Shown: in pieces, positions 47,785 through 56,601 of the stretch
Layout: every line of letters begins with the position of its first letter
Position numbering within the stretch: position 1 is the stretch's first letter
Origin: an uncultured Prevotellaceae bacterium
GTDB lineage: Bacteria > Bacteroidota > Bacteroidia > Bacteroidales > Bacteroidaceae
Assembly: GCA_902761905.1 (NCBI GenBank)
Contig: CACWMK010000008.1
Location: 1 to 64,000 of the forward strand
Direction: 5' to 3'
DNA length: 64,000 bases
Translations under genes and position numbers: made by a program
The notes under the pieces: generated by a model
Told to the model about the DNA's origin: nothing
Seen by the model: only the letters and a program-made list of their open reading frames with translations
Databases searched by the model: none

Positions 47785-49110
47785 ATGGAAAAAAGAGGAT
47801 ATCTAGATATGCAGCTGCTTCGCTTTTCGACAGCGGGCAGCGTGGATGATGGTAAATCAACACTGATAGGCCGACTGCTCTATGACAGCAAGTCGATATT
47901 CGAAGACCAGTTGGAAGCCGTTGAGGCTGCCTCTAAGTCGCGTGGCAACGAGGAGGTGAATCTGGCATTGCTTACCGACGGTCTGAGGGCCGAGCGCGAG
48001 CAGGGCATCACCATCGATGTGGCTTATCGCTATTTTGCTACACCCAAGAGAAAGTTTATCATTGCCGACACGCCAGGACACATACAATATACCCGAAACA
48101 TGGTGACTGGCGCTTCGACTGCCGACCTCAGTATTATTCTGGTTGACGCCCGTCATGGTGTGCTGGAGCAGACAGTGCGCCACTCTTACATCTCAAGCCT
48201 GCTGGGTATTCCACATATCGTGGTTGCCATCAACAAGATGGATCTTGTGGATTTCTCTGATGAGGTGTTTAATAAGATTGTAGCAGACTACCAGAAGATG
48301 GCGCAGACGCTACATATTCACAACATCACCTTTATCCCGATTTCGGCAAAGGAGGGAGATAACGTGGTGAATCGCTCTGAGCGCACGCCTTGGTATGACG
48401 GCGCACCATTGTTAGAGTTTCTCGAAACAGTGCCTGTCATCAAGTCGGCCTCGAATGTAGAGACCGAGGTGCAGCGTGCCTTCCGATACCCAGTCCAGTA
48501 CGTGATACGTCCCATCAGTAGCCGATTCCCTGATTTCAGAGGCTATGCGGGACGTGTGGCCAGTGGTAATATCCATGTGGGCGATCGTGTTAAGGTGCTA
48601 CCCAGTGGCTTGGAGTCGGTGGTGTCGCATATCACGCAAGCTACCGAAGAGCTGACCGAAGCTGCACCACCTCAGAGCATCACATTGCAACTGACGGACG
48701 ACATCGATATCTCGCGTGGCGATATTATCGTGAAAACAAGTGAACCACAACCCTATCAGGAGCAAGACCTGCGCTTGGATATCTGCTGGTTTAACGAGCA
48801 ACCTCTGCAACCACGTTCAAAGTACATCGTGCGCCAGACTACAAGAGACACCTTGGCTGTAGTGCGAACCATCAATTATCGTCGCAATATTAATACCCTG
48901 GAGAAAGAACCTGGTGTAGCACAAGTGAAGATGAACGATATAGCCGAGGTGACGATACACACAGCGCAGCCACTGGTGTTCGACGACTATCGTCTGAATC
49001 GTATTACAGGTAGTGTTATCTTTATTGACCCCGACACCAATGAAACCGTTGGTGCAGGCATGATTAAAACCGATACTGTATGGAAAGAGCACAACTCATA
49101 CGTGATTTGA
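47785..49110 (+). CDS. cysN: Sulfate adenylyltransferase, GTPase subunit
   Basis: The 441-residue protein is an EF-Tu-like GTPase with P-loop GSVDDGKSTLIGRLL, DTPGHIQYTRNM and INKMD, followed by beta-barrel domains. It uses GTP hydrolysis to drive APS formation by CysD. There is no fused APS kinase domain at the C-terminus, which agrees with an APS-reducing CysH next door. It overlaps cysH by 31 nt. Confidence 0.97.
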   Translation: MEKRGYLDMQLLRFSTAGSVDDGKSTLIGRLLYDSKSIFEDQLEAVEAASKSRGNEEVNLALLTDGLRAEREQGITIDVAYRYFATPKRKFIIADTPGHIQYTRNMVTGASTADLSIILVDARHGVLEQTVRHSYISSLLGIPHIVVAINKMDLVDFSDEVFNKIVADYQKMAQTLHIHNITFIPISAKEGDNVVNRSERTPWYDGAPLLEFLETVPVIKSASNVETEVQRAFRYPVQYVIRPISSRFPDFRGYAGRVASGNIHVGDRVKVLPSGLESVVSHITQATEELTEAAPPQSITLQLTDDIDISRGDIIVKTSEPQPYQEQDLRLDICWFNEQPLQPRSKYIVRQTTRDTLAVVRTINYRRNINTLEKEPGVAQVKMNDIAEVTIHTAQPLVFDDYRLNRITGSVIFIDPDTNETVGAGMIKTDTVWKEHNSYVI

Positions 49111-49787
49111 ATAACCGTTTCTGCGATGCGCCTGCCGAAGAGATTATTAGCTACTTTCTTGAGGCCTACAAGGGGCGCATCGCCCTTTCTTCATCGCTGT
49201 CGATTGAGGACCAGACACTTACGGATATCATCGTGAAGAGTGGGGGAGCACGCATCTTTACACTCGATACAGGTAGGCTCTTTCCTGAGACCTACCAGTT
49301 GATTGACAAAACCAACCTGACATACAATATCAAGTTGGAGGTGTTTTTCCCTGACTATCGGGAGGTGCAGCGCATGGTAAGGGAAGAGGGCATCAACCTG
49401 TTCTACAACTCCATCGAGAGTCGCCATCGCTGCTGCCAGATTCGCAAGCTGGAGCCGCTGGCCCGTGCTTTCCGGGGCCTTGATGCCTGGATATGCGGAC
49501 TGCGCAGAGAGCAGAGCGTGACACGTCAGGACATGCAGGTGGTAGAGTGGGACGAAATGCACCAGCTTATCAAGGTCAATCCCCTTATCTCATGGACGGA
49601 ACAGCAGGTGTGGGACTATATCAAGCAGCATCATGTTCCTTATAACAAACTTCATGATCGAGGCTATCCCAGTATCGGTTGCGAACCCTGTACACGTGCC
49701 ATTCAACCCGGCGAAGATGTACGCGCAGGACGATGGTGGTGGGAATCGCCCGATCATCGTGAATGTGGATTGCATCAGAAGCATTAA
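49080..49787 (+). CDS. cysH: Adenylylsulfate (APS) reductase of the iron-sulfur type
   Basis: The 235-residue protein carries the cluster cysteines C118-C119 in RHRCCQIRK and C201-x2-C204 in GCEPCTRA, plus the C-terminal ECGLH (Cys229). The CC...CxxC set marks assimilatory APS reductases with an Fe4S4 cluster rather than the cluster-free PAPS reductases. The start at 49080 lies within the cysN end; the alternative is TTG at 49107. It gives sulfite to the siroheme reductase encoded at 39514. No cysC or cysQ is needed for this route and none is present in the operon. Confidence 0.94.
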   Translation: MERAQLIRDLNNRFCDAPAEEIISYFLEAYKGRIALSSSLSIEDQTLTDIIVKSGGARIFTLDTGRLFPETYQLIDKTNLTYNIKLEVFFPDYREVQRMVREEGINLFYNSIESRHRCCQIRKLEPLARAFRGLDAWICGLRREQSVTRQDMQVVEWDEMHQLIKVNPLISWTEQQVWDYIKQHHVPYNKLHDRGYPSIGCEPCTRAIQPGEDVRAGRWWWESPDHRECGLHQKH

Positions 49788-49825
49788 AGAAATGGGTGTC
49801 ACAAATTTGCGACACCCATTTCTTT
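49786..49825. terminator. Bidirectional terminator between cysH and the sulfatase maturase gene
   Basis: AAAGAAATGGGTGTC (49786-49800) pairs perfectly with GACACCCATTTCTTT (49811-49825): a 15-bp stem with a 10-nt loop and A/T tracts on both sides. It reaches into the stop codon of the convergent gene. Confidence 0.9.
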
Positions 49826-51035
49826 AGCGTTTCTTAAACATAATGTTTGATGGTGGACGCTTGGCATCCAACTCTGCCTTCATAAAGTCCATATCAGCCG
49901 CTACATGCTCAAAGAACTGATGATAGCCTGCACATAGGTAGTTGAGCCCTGGTTCTCCATATCTGTCACGGACGAAGCGGTTCTTAGGGCATTCCCCATG
50001 ACAGGCAAACTGGAATCGGCACTCTTTACACTGTCTGGGTAGCGTGTCAGTCTTGATTCGACCGAAAGCCCTTTGCTTCTCACTGTACATCAGACTTGTG
50101 AGCGTTTGTTGGCGGATATTTCCAAGTCGATATTCTGGATATACGAAATGGTCACATGAATACACGTCTCCATTGAACTCCATCACTGCAGCATGCCCGC
50201 ATTTGCCCGACATCGAACAGATACCAGGAGCCACACCAGTCCAATTGGCGAGCGTGGCGTCAAACAACTGTACAAACACCTCGCCAACATCCTGTTTCAC
50301 CCACTCATCATAGAGTGTGCACAGAAAACGCCCCCATTGTTCCGCCGACACTGAAAAATCAGTCACTTCGCCGCCTTCTTGCAAGCCAGGTGCCAGCGTA
50401 AGTCCGTCGGCTCGCTTTACCACTCGTTCCACCACAGGGGTAAACTGAATATATTTGCAGCCAATCTCTTTAAAGAAGCGATAGAACTCTAATGGATAGT
50501 CAGCGTTAAAATCATTGATGACAGCCAGCGCATTCCACTCTACACCATGCTTGTTCAGTAGCCGTATTCCACGCATCACATCCCGCCATGAAGGCTTGCC
50601 CAGGCGTGTGCGTCGATACTCATCGTGAAACTCCTGAGGACCATCTATCGAGACACCAACCAGGAAATGGTTCTCTTTGAAAAACTCGCACCACTCATCC
50701 GTAAGAAGTGTGCCGTTAGTTTGAATACAGTTATCAATCTGCCGCCCATGGGCATAGCGCTGTTGAAGTTCCAAAGCACGCTTATAGAATGATATAGGGC
50801 GCATCAGCGTTTCACCTCCATGCCAGGTAAAGAGCACCTGAGGCATCGTCTGTGCCTCGATATACTGTTTAATGAATTCCTCCAGCAACTCGTCGCTGAT
50901 AACCTTTGATTTATCCAAAGGATATAATTTCTGTTTCTCCAGATAATAGCAATACTTGCATGCTAGATTGCAAAGCGATCCGGCAGGTTTGAGCATCACG
51001 TATAGCGGACTTGCAAAAGGTGCTATGGTAGTCAT
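49824..51035 (-). CDS. anSME: Anaerobic sulfatase-maturating enzyme (radical SAM)
   Basis: The 403-residue protein has the radical SAM motif C22-x3-C26-x2-C29 in SLCNLACKYCYYLEK. C-terminal SPASM cysteines follow (GICSMSGKCGHAAVMEFNGD, CDHFVYPEYRLGN, CKECRFQFACHGECPKNRF). Such enzymes oxidise the active-site Ser or Cys of sulfatases to formylglycine without oxygen. Both sulfatases encoded downstream in the island have the Ser form that only this type of enzyme matures. It is transcribed alone from a promoter carrying the shared ATACCAT word. Confidence 0.95.
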   Translation of the reverse strand: MTTIAPFASPLYVMLKPAGSLCNLACKYCYYLEKQKLYPLDKSKVISDELLEEFIKQYIEAQTMPQVLFTWHGGETLMRPISFYKRALELQQRYAHGRQIDNCIQTNGTLLTDEWCEFFKENHFLVGVSIDGPQEFHDEYRRTRLGKPSWRDVMRGIRLLNKHGVEWNALAVINDFNADYPLEFYRFFKEIGCKYIQFTPVVERVVKRADGLTLAPGLQEGGEVTDFSVSAEQWGRFLCTLYDEWVKQDVGEVFVQLFDATLANWTGVAPGICSMSGKCGHAAVMEFNGDVYSCDHFVYPEYRLGNIRQQTLTSLMYSEKQRAFGRIKTDTLPRQCKECRFQFACHGECPKNRFVRDRYGEPGLNYLCAGYHQFFEHVAADMDFMKAELDAKRPPSNIMFKKR

Positions 51036-51072
51036 TTATCTTTTGTTTAATGTTTATATAGAATCTTGGCTG

Positions 51073-51080
51073 CAAAGGTA
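51073..51080 (-). promoter_or_regulatory. -7 element of the sulfatase maturase gene
   Basis: Minus-strand TACCTTTG followed by CAGCC lies 37 nt before the ATG at 51035. Confidence 0.65.
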
Positions 51081-51102
51081 CGCATATTTTCTGAAATGAG
51101 AA

Positions 51103-51120
51103 ATCACAAGAGTATGGTAT
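51103..51120. promoter_or_regulatory. Shared sulfur-regulon dyad, site C (weak, maturase promoter)
   Basis: On the minus strand ATACCAT-ACTC-TTGTGAT has one exact arm (plus-strand ATGGTAT 51114-51120) and one weak arm (4 of 7). The flanks are as at site B: AAAATACCATACTCT is identical over 15 bp. It lies 22 nt upstream of the -7 element. Confidence 0.45.
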
Positions 51121-51161
51121 TTTTCAAGCAGTTAAACACTGTATTTCAAATAGTGTAGGTT

Positions 51162-51188
51162 GGTGATAGATATGCAACATCTATCACC
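51162..51188. other. Perfect 10-bp hairpin in the maturase-exporter gap
   Basis: GGTGATAGAT (51162-51171) pairs with ATCTATCACC (51179-51188) over a 7-nt loop. The word GTGATAGAT recurs near 51226. The 316-nt gap (51036-51351) otherwise holds the maturase promoter and one terminator; no gene is seen. Confidence 0.6.
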
Positions 51189-51260
51189 TGTACTAACTGT
51201 CTGAATAATAGGTTGTTATGCCAAAAAGTGATAGATTGCTCGTTTTTTACCTCATCAAAT

Positions 51261-51301
51261 AAACTACTGCATCAGCTCTGTGTGAGAAGATGCAGTAGTT
51301 T
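51261..51301 (-). terminator. Terminator of the sulfatase operon
   Basis: AAACTACTGCATC (51261-51273) pairs perfectly with GATGCAGTAGTTT (51289-51301), a 13-bp stem. It lies 51 nt past the stop of the exporter gene; the U-run is weak (TTTATTTG). Confidence 0.6.
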
Positions 51302-51351
51302 GTTAAAATGCCTTAGAGCCCATCAGCCTTAATATCTTTATGTTATCTCCA

Positions 51352-52614
51352 TTATAATCCAAATACGATGAGAGCTACGACGAGTGTAAAGGCTATGTTA
51401 AATGATTGTGCACCGATGAAAGCTAAGGTGGCTTTTTTGTTTTCAGAATTCCAAAGCTGTCTGAAGTTAGTTTCCAACCCTATTGATACAAATCCTAAAG
51501 TGAACCATAGTGTTTGGAATGCTTTGAGCGACTTTGCTAATGGTTTGAATTCTTCACCAGCAAAGAATAAAGAGAAAAACAGCGATGCCAGCACAAAGCC
51601 AAGCACAAACTTTGGGAATCGGTTCCACAAAAGTTTTGCACTGGGTTTCTTTCCTTCCAAATCACGACGATCGGTTTGCTGGGTGAAGTTCCAGTAAATA
51701 GCAATTGCAAATGCTGCAACCCCTAGCAGAACGTTTTGTGAGAATTTTACGATGGTACTGATTTTCAGTGCTTCCTCGCCAAACAGAGCTCCTGTGGCTA
51801 CTACTGCACCTGTTGTGTCTATAGTACCTCCAATCCAAGCACCAGCGAGTGTATCATTGAGTTCTATTAGATGGGCAAGGAATGGCATAAGTACAATCAT
51901 AGGTATGGCGATGACCAGCACTAGCGAAACAACGAAAGAAAGTTTCTTGGAATCACCTTTGATGGCTCCTGCACTGGCGATGGCTGCTGCCACACCGCAG
52001 ATACTCACTCCACTGGCCATCATCAACGATAGTTCCTTGTCAAGTTTAAGCTTTCGGAACAACCAAAAGGCGAAATTCCATACAGTAAACACCACGACGA
52101 CGGCTTGTATCAATCCGAGTGCACCTGACTTCAATAAGTCTTGGAAGAGAATGGTAGTCCCTAAAAAGATCAGTCCTACCTTCACATATAACTCAGAGGC
52201 CAGTGCTGGTTTTATCCATTCTGGTGTCCCCCAAATATTGTTGATAACGAGACCAATGATTAGACTGAAAATGACTGTTTCAAGTCCTAGGTCATTTACT
52301 ATACCATTACCACCTATCAGTGATGCTATGACGGCTATCAGATAGAGCATTGCAAAGCCTCGAGTACCAGCTATAGACTTGCCCTGTAACACAAAAATGA
52401 TGACAGTGGCAATCCAAGCAACAAATCCCCATAGAAAGATATTCAGAATATTACTTGTATTGAATATAGAATAAAGCTCTTTCGTGTTTGTCCATTTATA
52501 ACAGGCTGGTATGATAAACTCGCCTCCTGCAATAAATAGTATGAGTGCTGCTGCCACAAATGTCAGGCCGACAATAGTGGCAGTCCAATCTTCTGAAATA
52601 TTTATCTTTGTCAT
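51352..52614 (-). CDS. YeiH-type membrane protein (putative sulfate exporter family)
   Basis: The 420-residue protein has ten to eleven membrane segments. It shows the PSE/YeiH landmarks NNIWGTPEWIKPAL, LIFLGTTILFQDL, MASGVSICGVAAAIASAGAI, GAWIGGTIDTTGAVVATGAL and LWFTLGFVSIGLETNFRQLW. The family is called putative sulfate exporter from context in other bacteria and is biochemically little known. It is the last gene of the operon, 6 nt after the rhodanese-thioredoxin gene. It could remove excess sulfate, sulfite or another sulfur product freed by the sulfatases. Confidence 0.88.
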   Translation of the reverse strand: MTKINISEDWTATIVGLTFVAAALILFIAGGEFIIPACYKWTNTKELYSIFNTSNILNIFLWGFVAWIATVIIFVLQGKSIAGTRGFAMLYLIAVIASLIGGNGIVNDLGLETVIFSLIIGLVINNIWGTPEWIKPALASELYVKVGLIFLGTTILFQDLLKSGALGLIQAVVVVFTVWNFAFWLFRKLKLDKELSLMMASGVSICGVAAAIASAGAIKGDSKKLSFVVSLVLVIAIPMIVLMPFLAHLIELNDTLAGAWIGGTIDTTGAVVATGALFGEEALKISTIVKFSQNVLLGVAAFAIAIYWNFTQQTDRRDLEGKKPSAKLLWNRFPKFVLGFVLASLFFSLFFAGEEFKPLAKSLKAFQTLWFTLGFVSIGLETNFRQLWNSENKKATLAFIGAQSFNIAFTLVVALIVFGL

Positions 52615-52620
52615 AAGACC

Positions 52621-53355
52621 TTAAAGTAATTTATTAATTTCCGACTCAATTACAGATTTTTCTATAAAACCTAAATGTTCCCAAACGATTTCTCCTTTTT
52701 TATAAAGGCGCAGTATGGGTACAGCTTTGATCTTCTCTTCTTTGAACAGGTTCACATTGTCGTCGAAATCAACATTTATAACCTCTATCTGCTTATGCTC
52801 GTATTGAAGTTCTGCTAAAATCGGCTTCAAACGAAGGCATCCTGGGCAATGGATGGTTGAGAACTCTACCAGAAGAAGATCACTCTGACTGACAGCTTGA
52901 TGAAATTTATCTGTAGGCACTGTGCGTTCTCCAGTTGCTGCCGATTCAATGGGTAAACCGGCACCACCCCATCCTGCTAATCCACCTGAAAGGTGATAGA
53001 CTTCTTTAAATCCACGTTCCCTCAGTTTTGCAGCTAGTGTTACGCCGCGTCCACGTCCTACGTTAGAGTAGGTGAGTGTAGGAAGATTTGGGTCGAGCGT
53101 TGCGATAATACTATCTGTATGTGCATTGTCACGTGTTGTATTGATAGCTCCTTTGATGTGGCTTATTGCATACTCTTTTGCATCACGCACATCCAAAATT
53201 TGTGGTTTTTTGACTCTTGACAGACGTTTGAATATTTCTGTTTCAGTGTAATTCTGTTGCGATTGTTCTTGCTGTCTTTGAGTACTTTGCGCAATGGTTA
53301 CAGTCCATGCCGATAGAGCCATAAATCCGGTTAATATGATATTTTTCTTATTCAT
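52621..53355 (-). CDS. Exported rhodanese-thioredoxin fusion with Ser in place of the rhodanese Cys
   Basis: The 244-residue protein has a signal peptide (about 1-23). A rhodanese-like domain (about 40-138: PQILDVRDAKEYAISHIKGA, HLSGGLAGW) has a loop reading YSNVGRGRG, so Ser97 replaces the catalytic Cys. A thioredoxin-like domain (about 145-244) has the pair C170-PG-C173 in FSTIHCPGCLRLKP. The first domain should not carry persulfide in the normal way and may only bind. The second may act as a periplasmic thiol redox partner. The gene lies between a sulfatase and the exporter, in the same operon. Confidence 0.87.
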   Translation of the reverse strand: MNKKNIILTGFMALSAWTVTIAQSTQRQQEQSQQNYTETEIFKRLSRVKKPQILDVRDAKEYAISHIKGAINTTRDNAHTDSIIATLDPNLPTLTYSNVGRGRGVTLAAKLRERGFKEVYHLSGGLAGWGGAGLPIESAATGERTVPTDKFHQAVSQSDLLLVEFSTIHCPGCLRLKPILAELQYEHKQIEVINVDFDDNVNLFKEEKIKAVPILRLYKKGEIVWEHLGFIEKSVIESEINKLL

Positions 53356-53368
53356 AATATTTCCTTTT

Positions 53369-54967
53369 CTATCTTCGACCGAAAGTTCCGAAAGAGGCAG
53401 GTATATCCTGTGTTTTTGATTTGCGGAAATCCTTCATCATCTTTGGTTCGCGATCCTCAATCTCGCTGAATTCTACAACTCCATTCTCCTCTGCCCATTT
53501 AAAGTAGAGTGTTGACAACTGGCTTACGACCTCGTGATGCTTGGATGCAACATTCTGACTCTCACCATGATCGGTAGATAGATCATATAGCTCCCATGCG
53601 TGACTTGGGTAATGGGATGTCAGTTTCCATTTGCCAAAGCGGATGGCGCGATTGCCAGCTCTTTCCCAGCATAGGGGAGCCGAACGTTGTACAGTGTCCG
53701 TCTGACCATATAGAACAGGCAGTAAACTGACACCAGGCAAGGCATTAGTTTTGGTTGATTTGTATTTCTTGGGATAATTTGCTTTTGCTATCTGATAGAA
53801 GGTTGGAGCAAGATCAATAATATGTCCTGTTCCCTTAACAATTCTGCCTTTACCTATTTTATTGGGATACCAGGCGATGAAAGGTGTGTTTATGCCACCC
53901 TCATAAAGGTAGTCCTTGAATGCACGGAAAGGAGTATTTGACGCATATGACCAGTTCTTGCTCTGTGATTCGTTGGAACCAGATGTGCCTACAGGTCCGG
54001 AATTACGGCTGGCTCCACCGTGCCATTTAATTAAGTCTTCTGCTGGGGCTCCGTTGTCAGATAGAAAGACGATAAGTGTGTTATCGGCTTTGCCTGACTT
54101 TTCCAGTTGCTCAAGTACACGACCTACATTATGGTCAAGGCGATCTACCATAGCGGCATATACTTCCATCTTCTTTGACCACAAGTGGCGTTGGTCATAC
54201 GACAGGCGATCCCACTCGTAAATGTCATTATCCTTCTTAGATAGCTGGTAGCTGTTGTCAACGATGCCCAGTGCCTTTTGACGCTCAAAGCGGCGGATGC
54301 GCAGAGAGTCCCATCCAATATCATATTTGCCACGATATTTGGCGATATCTTCTTCTAATGCGTGCAAAGGCCAGTGTGGAGCTGTAAATGCTAAATACAG
54401 GAAGAAAGGCTTGTTAGAGCTTTCTGTAGATGCAATGAAGTTTACTGCATTGTCACCAATCAGGTTTGTTGCATATCCTTCATTCTTGAAATAGCCGAAA
54501 CCATTTGATGGCAGTTGGTATGACTGATTGAAACCGCGGTCTAGAGGTTCACTCACAAGAGTGCCGTTCTCGCGTCCAGACAAGTGCCACTTGCCTGCGT
54601 GGAAGGTATTATATCCCTCATTTTGAAGAACTTCTGCCAAAGTCAGGGATTCTTTGTTTATATAACCTTGATAGCTAGGAAGACCTAAATTATTGCTGAA
54701 ATATCCAACACCAGCTTTATGCTGATATTGCCCAGTGATAAGTGAAGCACGAGTTGGAGCACTAATTGAATTGTTATAAAACTCTTGGAATCTGACTCCC
54801 TCATTAGCTAGCCTGTCAAGATTTGGGGTACTAATCTCAGACCCATAGCTTCCTAAGTCGGAATATCCCATGTCGTCTGCAACAATCAGAATTATGTTCG
54901 GGCGTGACTGAGCCATTGTGCCAAGCGTTGCCGATAAAGCGGAAATGATAAATGCTGATTTTTTCAT
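53369..54967 (-). CDS. Ser-type sulfatase 1 (family S1)
   Basis: The 532-residue protein has a signal peptide (about 1-20). The metal-binding start is NIILIVADDMGYSDLGSYG, and the active-site motif is SAPTR with Ser69 as the residue converted to formylglycine. GKWHLSGRENG and FLSDNGAP complete the S1 alkaline-phosphatase-like fold. The substrate should be a sulfated sugar, given the SusC/SusD pair in the operon; mucin O-glycans or another sulfated glycan are possible. It overlaps sulfatase 2 by 4 nt. The subfamily was not determined. Confidence 0.93.
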   Translation of the reverse strand: MKKSAFIISALSATLGTMAQSRPNIILIVADDMGYSDLGSYGSEISTPNLDRLANEGVRFQEFYNNSISAPTRASLITGQYQHKAGVGYFSNNLGLPSYQGYINKESLTLAEVLQNEGYNTFHAGKWHLSGRENGTLVSEPLDRGFNQSYQLPSNGFGYFKNEGYATNLIGDNAVNFIASTESSNKPFFLYLAFTAPHWPLHALEEDIAKYRGKYDIGWDSLRIRRFERQKALGIVDNSYQLSKKDNDIYEWDRLSYDQRHLWSKKMEVYAAMVDRLDHNVGRVLEQLEKSGKADNTLIVFLSDNGAPAEDLIKWHGGASRNSGPVGTSGSNESQSKNWSYASNTPFRAFKDYLYEGGINTPFIAWYPNKIGKGRIVKGTGHIIDLAPTFYQIAKANYPKKYKSTKTNALPGVSLLPVLYGQTDTVQRSAPLCWERAGNRAIRFGKWKLTSHYPSHAWELYDLSTDHGESQNVASKHHEVVSQLSTLYFKWAEENGVVEFSEIEDREPKMMKDFRKSKTQDIPASFGTFGRR

Positions 54968-56583
54968 CGTCTTGTCTGATTTTGATTATTATTAACTGGG
55001 CGCAGGATGTGATAGTCAACAACGCCATTATCTTTTGCCCATTTTTTATAACGGTCCTTCAAATCTTTTACGATTTCCGGATGTTCTGCTGCAACGTCAT
55101 GATTCTCTGCACGGTCATTTTCAATATCGTACAGTTCGTCGCGGTTGCTGGGATAGAGAGAAACGTACTTCCACTTCCCTAAGCGAACAGCCTGCTTGCC
55201 GGAACGTTCCCAGAACAGAGGTTCTCCACCACGATCCACCTCGTTAGCCTTGCCATAGAGTACTGGCAGCAGACTTTTGCCAGGTAGTGCATTAGTGCTG
55301 ACTCCATTATAACTTGCAGGATATTTGGCCGAGGCGATATCATAGAATGTTGGAGCGATATCGATTAGATGACCTATACCGTCAACTATGCTGCCTCCGT
55401 TGATTTTCTTGGGGTACCATGCAATGAATGGCGCGCTGATACCTCCTTCGTATGGCGCATCTTTATAACTGCGCCAAGGCGAGTTTCCTGTTTGAGACCA
55501 ATTACTGTTTTGTACCTCATAAGACCCCGGTGAACCTACTGGGCCTGTGGTGCGACTAGTATATACTCGTAATGAGTTTCCGCCTTGAGCGCCGTTGTCA
55601 GAGATAAATACTATCAATGTATTGTCATAGCGGCCAACTTCTTTCAGCTTAGCTAACAATCGGCCAATCTCCTGATCTACGCGGTCTATCATTGCTGCAT
55701 AAACCTCTTGTCTGCGTTGCCAGAATTCTTGCTCATCGTATGTGAGTTTATTCCAGAGGCGTACTTCTTTGTCGCGTCTAGTTATTTCTGCATCTTTAGA
55801 AACAACGCCCACTCGCTTGGCATTCTCGTAACGCCGCTGGCGCAGAGAGTCCCATCCGATGCTGTAGCGGCCACGGTATTTGGCGATATCTTCGGGCAGA
55901 GCCTGTAGGGGCCAGTGGGGAGCATTAAATGCTAGATAAAGGAAAAAAGGATTCTTCTTTTGGCTCGCATCATCGATGAAGTCAAGGGCATGATTCGCTA
56001 TCTCGTGAGTAAGATATTGTTCTTTTGTCAGTCTGACGGGCTGGTTGTCCAGTACTAGGGGCACGGCGTTAGGCCCTGTTGCATCTCCTATGTCATAGTA
56101 GTTGCTGGCGCCGCCAATGAATCCGAAGAAGTGGTCGAATCCTCGCTGATTGGGCCATTGGTCTCTATCATCACCCACGTGCCATTTTCCCGACATAAGG
56201 GTGGTGTATCCTGCATTGCGGAGCACTTCGGCAAAAGTCAGTGACTCACGGTTGAGGAATCCTTGATATGATGGCAACCCAAGATTGGTGTTGAAATAGC
56301 CTACACCAGCCTTGTGCTGATATTGTCCTGTTATTAGTGATGCTCGTGTGGGAGCACTAATGGAGTTGTTGTAAAACTGGCGGAAGCGTATTCCTTCGTC
56401 TGCCAGCCTTTGCAAGTTGGGAGTCTCGACATCTGTTCCACCGTATGGTGATATGTCAGAAAATCCCATGTCATCAACCATAATCATGATGATGTTTGGC
56501 CGTTCTGACGACTTTTGTGCATGTGCTGTTATTGCACCTGTAAGGGTGGCCAGCCCTGTAGCAACAAGATTCATTGTTTTCAT
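54964..56583 (-). CDS. Ser-type sulfatase 2 (family S1)
   Basis: The 539-residue protein has a signal peptide (about 1-23). It shows NIIMIMVDDMGFSDISPYGG, the formylglycine motif SAPTR with Ser76, GKWHVGDDRDQWPNQRGFDH and VFISDNGAQGG. It is collinear with sulfatase 1 throughout, so the two are tandem paralogues. Differences in the middle (GFIGGASNYYDIGD) may reflect different sulfate positions. It is 18 nt after susD in the same transcript. Confidence 0.93.
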   Translation of the reverse strand: MKTMNLVATGLATLTGAITAHAQKSSERPNIIMIMVDDMGFSDISPYGGTDVETPNLQRLADEGIRFRQFYNNSISAPTRASLITGQYQHKAGVGYFNTNLGLPSYQGFLNRESLTFAEVLRNAGYTTLMSGKWHVGDDRDQWPNQRGFDHFFGFIGGASNYYDIGDATGPNAVPLVLDNQPVRLTKEQYLTHEIANHALDFIDDASQKKNPFFLYLAFNAPHWPLQALPEDIAKYRGRYSIGWDSLRQRRYENAKRVGVVSKDAEITRRDKEVRLWNKLTYDEQEFWQRRQEVYAAMIDRVDQEIGRLLAKLKEVGRYDNTLIVFISDNGAQGGNSLRVYTSRTTGPVGSPGSYEVQNSNWSQTGNSPWRSYKDAPYEGGISAPFIAWYPKKINGGSIVDGIGHLIDIAPTFYDIASAKYPASYNGVSTNALPGKSLLPVLYGKANEVDRGGEPLFWERSGKQAVRLGKWKYVSLYPSNRDELYDIENDRAENHDVAAEHPEIVKDLKDRYKKWAKDNGVVDYHILRPVNNNQNQTRR

Positions 56584-56601
56584 TTCTACTACAATTTATG
56601 A

